Shown here: piece after piece, positions 21,940 to 32,168 of the stretch
Layout of the letters: each line of letters begins with the position of its first letter
Numbering within the stretch: position 1 is the stretch's first letter
Assembly: GCA_030549205.1 (NCBI GenBank)
Contig: JAUKTV010000011.1
Location: 930,001 to 994,000 of the forward strand
Reading direction: 5' to 3'
Length of the DNA: 64,000 nt
Source of the DNA: Apiosordaria backusii
Taxonomy: Eukaryota; Ascomycota; Sordariomycetes; Sordariales; Lasiosphaeriaceae
Program-made: the position numbers and the translations under genes
Notes under the pieces: model-generated
What the model was told of the DNA's origin: nothing
Databases searched by the model: none
Seen by the model: the letters and a program-made list of their open reading frames with translations, nothing else

Positions 21940-24900
21940 CATCGTGGGGTCACGTCGGCCCGGCCGTGTACACTTGCACAAAGGCAACTGGCTGTTGAAC
22001 AGTAGGTCTTCGGGTCAGGCAAGAGACATCAAGCCACAATGGTGTTGGCTTCCTTTGCCAACCCCGAGATGTTGATCTCATTCGCCGCCATAACTGACGC
22101 AGTGTTGTCCTGTCCTGCACACATTGCCAACCACCCACTGAGACACTCAATGCCCAGACAAGCCAGGTCTTCGTCGACGCCTTATCCGCCTTCTTTCCGG
22201 TTGCGGTATTTAGTAGTTCGCATTGGTGGCTGTCCCAGACGCATAACACAAAGTTTTCAATCAGGCCTGACCGCAAGATTTTGGCCTCGTCGCACCTTGG
22301 CGGTTGCCCAATCACAGCGGGTGCTTACTTGTCCCCCGCCCAAAAGGCTGTCACGATTACACTAAAACATTTGTGACAAAGTGGCTCGCCATGAGACGCC
22401 CCGTTCTTGATGCAGAGCAACCCAACGTCCAAGCACTCCACCGCCAATGCTTTCTCGCAAGGCAGAAGGACAGGGGAATTATCACAAGTGCTGCTTTTAG
22501 CAGCTCACGCCGTTCTCGGACAATTCTTCGTTTGGTATGGGTATGATGATCACGCCTTCGCAGTAATCTGCTTCACCAATGACGACCAGGCCTCCAGAGC
22601 TTCGAAGAGGTTGAGTTGGAACTTATGCTTAGCCCCGCCCAGACTTCCTCCGCCATGACTCAACTCACAAGATCACAACTCGCCCCAGTTCACCAAGTCA
22701 ACACATGACCGCGATATCGGATCTTTTGTCTCGGTCCCTGTCAACATTAGAAGTCTGATGCAATAACACACAATGAAAGCTCCGGCACCAGCCGTACAGA
22801 GACCACATTTTGGTCGCCGATAGGATGAATTCTCTCGGCTATATCCTAGAATCGCGTTGTCGTCAGCTGTTGAGCATCTCACGGGATCAAGCCCGCCGCT
22901 GCACAATCCCATGCTGTTAACCGTCCCATCGGTGGGTTCTTACAGTACCGCGCGGCCCCGCGGCTGAGTTCGTTTATGATGCCACTGATGCTCGGTTGGG
23001 GGCGCTTGTAAGGCGGTCACAGCTTGCAGATCACTTCATAAGGTGCTGATCTCGAAATCATTCCACATGCGCACATATCGTCAAGGTCAAGCCATACTCT
23101 CATGAGAGCCTGCCCCTGTGGGTTGCCTAGACAATACCACCTGATGGATGGTCACTTTATCGAAAGGGTGTCTCACAGGAGGTTACCAGCAGCGGGCTGA
23201 GGACCTTCTTCGGGTGTCTCGAATAACTGCCAAGGTCAAATCTGACTTGCCGTCATCGTCCGCCTACCCCACACCAACCGGGCTCTCTGGAAACACCATG
23301 ATGACCAAAGAAGCCTTTCCAAGGCGAAGACAAGAAGTGCGGGCTTCGTGACTCGAAGCTGGATCCTCGCTCACCTCGGCCGGCCTTGTTCGGGCGAAAG
23401 AGTCAGCGATTTGATCAACATTTTCTTCAGTTTTGCCCGAACTTTGTAACAAAACAACCACACAATATATCCCGAGGCCGGAGACAACGCTACGAGTGAG
23501 CAAGAGATAGTGGTGTCCAAAGGTTTGAGTCAGCACCGACCACGGAGACCGAATGGTGGATGATATTGAACCTCTTGGCTTGAGCTGGTATCTTCGTCAA
23601 CCTGAGGCTGAGTCTTTCTTGTCGCAGATGACACGAGGAAAGCCTTCCCTGTTCACCGTCGTCGTTGGGGGATCTCAAGACCTTGGAAAACATGTACCCC
23701 ACACCTCGGTGGTTCGGAAGTGACTTCTCTCGGCCGATACGGTGGGTAAGTGACCCCGTGTGAAGCGCTCAGCTCGGGGAAGGGCAGCTCCATTCACCAT
23801 GCCAAACTCACTCCTTTCCCAATCATCAACACCAAAAAAGACTTTGCATCGCGAGACCTCCGATCGCGCTTTCCCTCTTTCTTTCCCTTCCTTGTCTCGT
23901 CAAGGACAAGACCGTAGTACGTTCAAAAAGACACTGCAGCCTATTTTGCCTGCCTGCTATTGGCATTGGATTTTATTTTGCGTGGTTGGAAGTGCATGAA
24001 GGAGGTTCATCAAACAGGCACAGGCACAAGCAGGCAGCAGTGGGATTTTTGGAAGGAAGGGGCCCACTTTTGACCTCTTCCTACTATCCAACTGGGCAAT
24101 AGCAACCTTCTACTTGGGAAGAAAACTCCGTCGGCATCATCGGACAGTGTTGAAGGATTCTTAATTCCTTGTAGGTACGGTACCAGACAACGTGACAAGC
24201 TTTGCCCATCCATACATTGCGACGATGCTTTTCTCGATTCAGGGCTAGCCCCGGAAACCACGGGGAGGCGAATCAGAGATACGGGATTGGATTTACAAAC
24301 ACGGAGATTGAGAGGTGATCATTTTAGCAAAGCTGCGCTGGTGGTACAAAACTGTCCACCAGTTGTCGAGGTGAGGCAAGAAAAGGGCTGGTGAGCTACA
24401 CACCATTATGGGCATCTCATCCAACCACTGCTCACGAAAAATGTGCCAAAAAGGTCGAGGTGGATTTGCCCACGTTGCCCTTATGGGGCAGCTGTTCAAC
24501 AAATGCCGAAAAAGTAAGAATACGAAGCAAACTCTCCGCTTTCTTCGGGGTTTAGGTAAGGTATGGACTCCCATGTGACTTTGAGATTTGGAACTCTCAT
24601 GATGAGGCGCCGAGGGGCGTCATCGAGAGGATGAGATGGGAAGGAGGAAAGCCGAAAGTCACCGCCGCCGTTGCCATCTGTGTTTTTGGGGGGGTTTCTT
24701 ACCGATTGATCGGAAAGTGTGAAATTTCCAAGGATTCGAGCGCGGCACGGCTAGCTTACGGGATACGAAGTGAGAGAGGGGAAAGAGTGAATTGGGTCGA
24801 AGGTGAGGCAAGGTGAGGCGGAGGAATGGCTTGCCGTGATTTGCCTCCTTCACTCAATCCAAGTCACTCATTCACCTCGGCATTCACTCATCACGCTCGC

Positions 24901-27386
24901 TTCTTGCCACACCCGAGCCTTGCTTATGATGTCGTGACTTTGTGAACTTCACAGTCATGGAGGATACACAGGTCACCCACTCGGACTCATTCTCTTGATC
25001 GGGCTCGCTACACATCGGCACTTGATCAAGCCTTGCTTGTGATGATGGCAAGGTCTTGTGAAAATCTCACTTTTACACATGAGGAAGAACCTCATCAAGT
25101 GCGGGCTTTGTGTATGTTCATCACAGTCATACAAACGGTCACTCACTCACTCAGTTACTCGTTCAGCTTGATCAGTCATACATATTGCCTTACCACCATG
25201 TGCGGCGGTTTCATCCGTCGTCATATGCTGTTCTCATTCCAGGTTTTCACCTCGAACCTCCTCATGTCCTGATCCACAAGACATGACACTGACGCTTGCA
25301 GTGAGTGAGAACATGTCGGTAAGTTGAGTGCCTAAGGTACACAAGTTGGTCATGAAGGCCTTGGACGATCCACCCGTCACGAGCATCATCAGCTCAAACC
25401 TTGTGCTTCAACGAGGTTGAACAGCCCGAACCAAGTATGATCACAGTCACAATCACACAGGTTGCCTCGCCCGCCTTGCCTAGTACCAACGTATACAAAA
25501 CATCACTCGATCCACCTAGCCGAGAATAAACATGCCGGCCGTTCACAGCCACGGCCTTGTGATAACTGTGATGTCAACAGGTTACATACATCTGGCCCCC
25601 TACTAAGAAACAAACAAAGCCTCCCATTGGACTTGGATATCACTTGACAAATATCGGTAGAGCTGCCGTAGTGCAAATTACCCAGTGATCTGGTACGTGA
25701 TGGGCGCCACGAGAAAACAAACAAACAAACATGTTTCTATTCGGTAAGAGTGGTTTATGGATGGAGGTCGTTTACCAGTTGGCCGCCTAAGCCATGTCGC
25801 GCCATACTAGAGCCATGGGGGAGGCCATGTTTCGTGGCCCATGACCACATTCGAGGTCTTTGGGTTGTAAACTTCCGAGGCTAGGTAACCATGGGGGCCA
25901 GTAACTTCACTTTACGAGTGATGGCTGAGCCTGTGATAGCATAAGTAGCTTCCAGGTCTATCACACAATACTTGATGAGGCACCTGTGGTATGGCTGCGT
26001 ATCCTCGGGGTCCTGATTCAGAGTGAACACACAAGCACACAAGTTTGTAGCAAAAGACAGATGTTGAGTCCATACCTACATGTCGTCATGGAGAAGACTT
26101 GCTGGATTTTGATGAGTGTGATATGACAATGATCCATTATGAATCATATGGACCTCGGTAGGTACTCGCCTGCCTACCTCTTCAAGTGTGACTGACCACA
26201 GGCAAAAATAGAGTCAAGGGCCAGCCTAATCTGAACACGGGTACGGCCTTGGACCAAGTGTTTTTGAACTGCTGTGCTTGCTTGTGAACGAAATGTGTTT
26301 GCTCACTCGCCATCCATTTGCCCCCATCTTGGTCAATGGGAAGCAGTCACCATCACCCAGAACTGGGAGGGTCGATACCCATCTTCCTTGACCCGTCCTA
26401 CTCGCTTGCGTGTTATTCACTCTGCCGTCTAGAAGACACCAGACCAAAAGAGGCAGATCTCCCAGTTCATCTCCACGGCCAACCAAAACTGGCAAGGCCA
26501 TGTACAAACACAATGCTAAGACTCTATGCCAAATTGCCCCCCATCATATCATCGGCAGCCGAAAGGGGTAGACCGACCGACCTACACTCTTCACGGCCAG
26601 CCCAAATCAGCCAGGCCGTTATGCATGCTGATACCGTGAGCCTCATATTCGGGGGCATGTGACATCATCTTCAAACCCGTCTCTCAACCACCATAGACCA
26701 TTACCTCGGGCAGAGCAAGCCCTTTCATACCTCCCTACTTCACTTCCTTGGCCTTCTCGTGTTTCTTCCTAAGCAGATAGGTATCTTCCGCTCAGGTTGA
26801 GCCACAGCTGAAAATAGCAACCACTTCATACCAAACCAACTCGAAAGTGTTCAAAAAGACCTTGCGTCTCGTATCCCACACTCAGATCACGTCGTGACAC
26901 TCCGTGACTCTTCTGACAGTCATAAGTTTTCACCGCTGACAACATCACCCCACAACCTTCACCAACCCCTCTATCATGACCGGGCCCATGGGCAGGCAGA
27001 GTCATCACCGCCGACAAACCCCCTTTCCGCCCCCTTCACCACTCATGGTGATCAGAGCACTACAAATATAGCAAACCCCACTCGCAAATGGTATTAGCTC
27101 ATTCTTGAAACAGAATCTAGAAGGAGGGGCGGCGAGAAAAGTGCCCGGATGAGTCAACCCTACCTAACCCCCAACAGTGGAATCACATCAGGTAGACGGG
27201 TGTGTTGATGAATCAGTTGCCATCCGCCGTGACATACACCGACGTGCCCAACTGATGGCTACAAATCCTGCCAAGAAAATGCTTCGCTCGTGGCTAGGTA
27301 GCTAGCTGGCTGCTGTTGGTCGTTGGGCATCGAGTCATCGAACATATATGCCACTGATCACGAAGAGCTGGAGTAAGAGAGGAGGA

Positions 27387-27402
27387 ACACACACACACAC
27401 AC
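27387..27402. repeat. (AC)8 microsatellite
   Basis: A pure AC run followed by a related ACTCACATACAC stretch in intergenic DNA. Confidence 0.9.
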
Positions 27403-28035
27403 TCACATACACAACAGCAGAACATGAACGTGGCCGAGTTGAATGGTACGATCGAAGGTGAATCGCATCTTGGGGAATGTGTCATGCTCAGGTAGCCCTG
27501 TGGGAGCAACAGTCACTGCAACATACGGAGAGGATTCAGGCATAAACAACTGCGTCACCAGGATGGCAAGCAGAATGTGATTTGAGAGCGGCAATATGTC
27601 CATTGAGCAAAGCTAATTACCAAGATCTATCCGAAACCTCCCAAGGCCAGCTGGTTTTCCCATCCCAGAGCAATAAGAAACCCCTCGCCAAACCGCCGAG
27701 TGAGTTGAAAGATGCAAGGGTGTGCCGTGGTTCCCTCAATAATAAAGACCATGCCGCGTTTTGGTGATCAATTACTGCCCCCACCCCGACTGAAGATGGC
27801 CATCACCCATAGAGATTCCCATTCTGAAAACAAGTCGATAACGGTCTGGTACTAATCATACATGACCAAACATTCTGGACCTTCGCTGCAAGACTTTTGC
27901 CAATTTTCATGCTTTTCCCACTGCAACCATACCCGCCGCCTCAGAAAAAAAGAAGAAGAAGAAAAGCAATCGCCAAACTGAATCATATGAGAAGCGTGCT
28001 GCGAGGGCCAAATTTAGAAAACACCAACGAGCCGC

Positions 28036-30143
28036 TTAAGAGGCCATGTAGGTAGAGGCATCGATACCCTCCTTGGGGAACTCACTATTATCTAGTTAGC
28101 TAAAGATTCAAGAACGGAGATGGATGATTGTACGTACGGAAGAGCAACCTCGAAACGCTTCTCAATAGCTTGGAGAACCTCCTTGTCCTGCTCAGTGGTG
28201 ACGAAGGAGATAGCAAGACCCTTGGTACCGAAACGGCCAGCACGACCGACACGGTGCAGGTAGGAGTCGGCGTCAGCGGGCATGTCGTAGTTGATGGCAA
28301 GGTTGATGCGCTCAATGTCGATACCACGGCCGAAAACGTCGGTGGCAACGCAAATACGCTTGTTGAACTCCTTGAACTCCTTGTAACGCTTGATGCGCTC
28401 CTCTTGGCTCACACCGGAGTGGACGGCGATGGATGGGAAGTTGCACTCACGCAAGAGCTTGTCAAGCTCAGTAGCGCGGAGAGTGCTCTTGACGAAGATG
28501 ATGACCTGGTTGAACTGAAGATCATCCAGGAGCTCGTTCAGCTTGCGGTTCTTCTCCCTCTCTTCAAGGGCAAGATAGTATTGCTGCAGGCCGTGGAGCG
28601 TCAACTTGGTATCCTCATCGACGTAATGCTCGGTGGGGTTCTGCATGAACTTCCGGCAGATAGGCTTGATCTCATCAGAAAGAGTGGCTGAGAACATCAT
28701 AACCTGCTTCTGCTGAGGGGTAGCACGGAAGATCTCCTGAACATCGCGACGCATGTCTAATACGTTGTTAGTGATCTTGTAGCAGCAACATGAATAAGAG
28801 CGAGCTTACCAATCTGGTCAAGCATCTTATCGCACTCATCGAGAACGAACATTCTGACGCTGCCCAGGCGGAGGTGCTTGTCGCGGACGAGAGCGTTCAA
28901 GCGGCCGGGAGTGCCGACAATGATGTGGGGATGGGTCTCCTTGTTCTTGAGGACCTCGGCATCCTTCTGGATCGGGGTGCCACCGTAGAAGACGCCAGTC
29001 TTGATGTCGGGCATATACTTGCTGAAGCGGTTGTACTCGTTGCGGATCTGGAAGGCCAACTCGCGGGTGTGGCACATAACCAACACGGAGCACTCGCCGG
29101 CGACAGGCTCAACCTGCTGGAGGGTTGTGAGGACGAAGACAGCCGTCTTACCAAGACCGGACTTGGCCTGGCAGATGATGTCACCACCAAGCATAGCCTG
29201 GGGAATGGTGGTCTGTTGAACTGTAGTCGGCGATCGGATTAGAATTGGATACGCAAATTTGGACAGACACGGTGTGTGGGAAGGTTCAATCAGAAGCCCG
29301 TCCATCGTCGCAGCAAAGACATGTCGACCATTCTTCCTCCTACACCACCCATCTTCTCCTTCAAACCATGATATGCCCCGAGACCAGCAGAGCGAGATGC
29401 GGAAAACGCAACCACCAATCATGGCGGTGGCGCTCCCACGCATCAGCGAAAACCAAGACCAAAAGGTCAATGGATGATGGAGACGGAGGAACAAGGTCCC
29501 TGTGTGGAATCTCCCGAAGGAGTTCGAGGTATGGAGCTCGAGTGAGCAATGAAGCAACCTTGTCGCTTTCCAAGTGCCGACTCGGTCCAAGCGCGACAGC
29601 CGAGACCATCTATGAGAAAGGTTTTCTCTTGCGCAGGAGCTCAAATGGAATTCCCAGAGGCATGGTTCGCCGCTCAGGAGCGACCCCGAACGGTTTGACG
29701 GTCGCATGGTGAAAAATCACCAGTTGCTTGCGCATAGCGCATTGATGGCGCGCCAACCAATAGCTCCGTCGGATGAATGTCTTGTTTCAAAAAAATTGCT
29801 TTGCGTAGCTTTGCCTTTGCTTGCGAGATGGACGGACCCGTGATGACAGGAAGGGATAACGGGATGCTGGGAACGGGATGCTGGGAACGGGATGCTGGGG
29901 ATGGGATTTTGTTCACTAACCCTCCGAGGGATGTTCGAAACCGCAATCGGCAATCGCACGGAGTAGTTCTGGCTTCAAAAGAAAGTCGCGGAAACCAGTC
30001 GAGTGAATACCGACGTAAGAACCCTTCTTGTCGACATTCTGAGCGGCAGCGGCATCGGCCTTCTTGCCGTTGGGAGCCGGAGCGGCGGTCTCCTGGTTAA
30101 GCTCGTCGTCGGAGTAGTCGATGAGATCCTCCTCAGCAGACAT
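28036..30143 (-). CDS. sub2: Sub2/UAP56 DEAD-box RNA helicase (splicing and mRNA export)
   Basis: Four exons: 30143..29921, 29220..28810, 28756..28138 and 28084..28036. The introns are 700, 53 and 53 nt, and the join gives about 433 aa, the usual family length. Sub2 is the TREX-complex ATPase that acts in spliceosome assembly and loads mRNA export factors. Exon 1 encodes the acidic start (MSAEEDLIDYSDDEL) and the Q-motif region (GFRDFLLKPELLRAI). Later motifs are Walker A AKSGLGKT, PTREL-like CHTRELAFQI, DECD (the family-specific form of DEAD), SAT, and HRVGRAGRF. Exon 4 supplies the conserved end, EFPKEGIDASTYMAS. The first intron is very long for this locus and contains a 14-bp tandem repeat next to its donor. 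The gene is divergent from rpr2. Confidence 0.96.
29861..29902. repeat. 14-bp tandem repeat, 3 copies, inside sub2 intron 1
   Basis: Two perfect copies of GGGATGCTGGGAAC are followed by a third that ends GAT instead of AAC. The array ends 18 nt from the sub2 intron 1 donor at 29,920. Confidence 0.93.
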
Positions 30144-30704
30144 GTTGGTGGTTGGTTTGTCGAAAAATGAAAACGGTCGCGAGGCTTGTCGAAAAAACAA
30201 AGAGGCGATGTCGCCAAAGTCGTCAGAGAAAGTCGCGTTTTGCGAAGAAAATTAATCACCGAGTGGAAAGTCGCAAGGTGAGAAGAAAAGGGCGCGCGTT
30301 GGTGATGAAGACCAAAGTTTGCAAATGCCCGGAGTTGCGCGTTGATGGGAAGACGATGTCAGAAGTGGAAAAGAGGGAGCAAGAAAGGCGAAAATAAGGT
30401 TGGAAGTTCAGCAGCAACGCACAGCCTCAAAACCTGACCGCAACCAGCTCCAACCACGAGTGGCTTAGCCGGAGCCGGAAGGGTGCCGCTTGGCCTGTGC
30501 GCCGCGTATCTGGTGGGCCGAGTGGAGCTGTCAAAGCACAGACCATCTTGTGACAGCCCAATTCACTTTTGCACCCTTTTATTTTTTGCCATGTTGGTCG
30601 AGTTATTCTCCGTCAGCAGGCGTCTACAAGCAACTGTAAAGTGAAAAGAAAGGAAGGAAACTCAAAGGAAGGAAACTCGACCTTCATTCCAGTCTCTGAT
30701 CATC
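30144..30704. other. Divergent promoter region sub2 / rpr2
   Basis: A 561-bp spacer lies between head-to-head starts and holds both promoters and leaders. It contains a perfect 15-bp tandem duplication beside the rpr2 start. No other gene was seen. Confidence 0.6.
30649..30678. repeat. Perfect 15-bp tandem duplication upstream of rpr2
   Basis: AAAGGAAGGAAACTC occurs twice head-to-tail and ends 26 nt before the rpr2 ATG, so it lies in the 5' leader or core promoter. Confidence 0.93.
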
Positions 30705-31190
30705 ATGGCAAAGGCCAAAGCCGCCGGCGGTGGGGTGCAGAATAAGGCCATCTATTCTCGGCTCTCTTTTCTTCAGCAAGCAGCCGTATTTCTCTCGACA
30801 GCGACCCTGGATGCGACCCTGGAAAACAGTTCTGCCGATATCTCGGACACCAAGAAGGATCGGATTGCACCACTTCAGGGTGCTGGCAGGCGCTTGGCCA
30901 CAGATTTGCGAGCCGTGTCTCTGAAGACCAGAATTCGATTAAATCCGGCAGTCAAGCAGAGTATCTGCAAGTTCTGCGACTCAATCCTTATCGAGGGGGA
31001 GTCTTGCACATCGGAGATCGAAAACAAGAGTAGGAGGGGCAGGAAGCCATGGGCGGATGTTCTGGTTCGCAAGTGCCATACCTGCGGCAAGGAAAGGAGG
31101 TATCCAGTGTGTGCCAAGAGGCAAACGAGAAAGACAGAACGGCCTGTTGCGAATACCGAGCAACCAGACGCCATGGATCAAACAGGCTGA
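30705..31190 (+). CDS. rpr2: RNase P protein subunit Rpr2/Rpp21 (Snm1 family)
   Basis: Single exon of 161 aa. This subunit of nuclear RNase P, which removes 5' leaders from tRNA precursors, has an N-terminal helical region (AIYSRLSFLQQAAVFL) and a central basic segment (LSLKTRIRLNPAVKQSICKFC-type core). A zinc ribbon follows, built from CKFC, a further Cys in GESC, and a CHTC pair followed by GKERRYPV. The order and spacing match the Rpr2/Rpp21/Snm1 domain. Snm1 is the RNase MRP paralogue; the short C-terminus and overall length favour Rpr2. The charged tail (RQTRKTERP) is low in complexity. The start ATG is the first in frame, following CATC. Confidence 0.88.
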   Translation: MAKAKAAGGGVQNKAIYSRLSFLQQAAVFLSTATLDATLENSSADISDTKKDRIAPLQGAGRRLATDLRAVSLKTRIRLNPAVKQSICKFCDSILIEGESCTSEIENKSRRGRKPWADVLVRKCHTCGKERRYPVCAKRQTRKTERPVANTEQPDAMDQTG

Positions 31191-31720
31191 AGATTTTCGA
31201 TTTTTGATTATCGTATCATCAAATCTATGAGTTTGCGTTGCCCCACAGGAAGGGGCCGACTTGGTTCTTGTAGACGAGGCACTGATTCAAGATCTCGATC
31301 CTATGTCAGACAACAGCAAAACCGATGAGAAGAGATCGCCTCGAATACCCGGGTGCTCTCGATATCCTCCAATACCATCTTCACAGCCACCAGCAAGGTA
31401 ATACCCGGGCCATCATACGAGAAGCAATCGGTGCCCAACGACAGACACCAGCTGACTCTCTCCCCCGCGGCCCTACCACCTCGCCAGTTCCACCATCAAC
31501 ACACTGTGATGCATCGGGTATCAGTTGTCCCACCGCGATCACACCACCTTTCTCTTCCCACCAACCTATTCCAAATCAACATCGTGCGCCTCTCACGACA
31601 GCACTGGCTCGTGATAACTGGCCGACCACGCGTCGTCTCTTGTCATATCACAACCACCCAAAGCTGCATCCCAGCGTCCCCCGCATTGTCTCAGAACCTG
31701 CACCTACCCGCTGCCGGCCT
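31191..31720. other. Convergent intergenic region rpr2 / hsk3
   Basis: It holds the 3' UTRs of the two genes. A 170-codon open frame here (31325-31837) runs antisense across hsk3 and has no protein-like features. Confidence 0.6.
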
Positions 31721-32168
31721 TCAGTTCGGTCCGCCGCCTCCCTGCTGCTGATTCTGTTGCACCGACTCCTCGCCGAGGACTTTACTCGCGGCCATAAACC
31801 TGTTTCCGACAGTCGGGTGTCAGTCAACACACTTTGAGGGAATTCGAGTACGAAGTGCGACGAGATTACTCACAGCCCCGCATGCCAGCTTCCCAACCCA
31901 CGCATGGACTCGGCTTGTACGCTTGTCATACGGAGGAGGTTCTCGGTGTCGGCGAGGTTGTTGGAGAGTTGGGCTAGTTGTTGTTGGAGTTGGGCCTTGA
32001 ATAGCATCAATGTCAGCATCATGTGCATGCATTACGGTGATACATAACGTTACGGTGAAAAATGGGGGTCATACATACCAGTTGCCTAGCTTTCACAGCT
32101 CCCCCAGACGAGGCCATAGACTGGCGTGTCTGTGTGGGGGCGTTGCTGTTGTAGCCTCGTGATGCCAT
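31721..32168 (-). CDS. hsk3: DASH complex subunit Hsk3
   Basis: Three small exons: 32168..32079, 31995..31874 and 31799..31721. The introns are 83 and 74 nt (donors GTATGT and GTGAGT, acceptors CAAG and ACAG), and the join gives about 96 aa. DASH/Dam1 rings couple kinetochores to microtubule plus ends; Hsk3 is one of its smallest helical subunits. The joined protein has a Gln-rich helix with leucine heptads (QLAQLQQQLAQLSNNLADTE split over the exon 1/2 join). The family core is LLRMTSVQAESMRGLGSWHAG, followed by LFMAASKVLGEES. A Gln/Gly tail ends at PN. It is easily missed because no single exon exceeds 122 nt. Confidence 0.88.

Larger units (their letters stand above)
18479..28035. other. 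9.5 kb gene-poor region upstream of the cyclin gene
   Basis: No frame longer than about 140 codons was found and none resembles a protein. The base composition is close to even, without the strong TA excess that heavy RIP leaves. Pyrimidine-rich and CACTCACT/GTGAGTGA-like words recur (for example 24,840-25,160 and 25,440), as do small repeats (21,911 and 27,387). The first 1-2 kb next to 18,479 must hold the cyclin promoter and leader; the last few hundred bases are the sub2 3' UTR. What fills the middle is unknown. Confidence 0.5.

Noticed and set aside
20340..27100. RIP-mutated transposon relic
   Set aside because: The expected AT enrichment and TpA excess are not evident by eye, and no reverse transcriptase or transposase motif was seen in any frame. 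Not excluded without computed indices.
28128..28691. 187-codon open frame antisense to sub2 exon 3
   Set aside because: Val/Leu/Asp-rich shadow of a highly biased coding exon.
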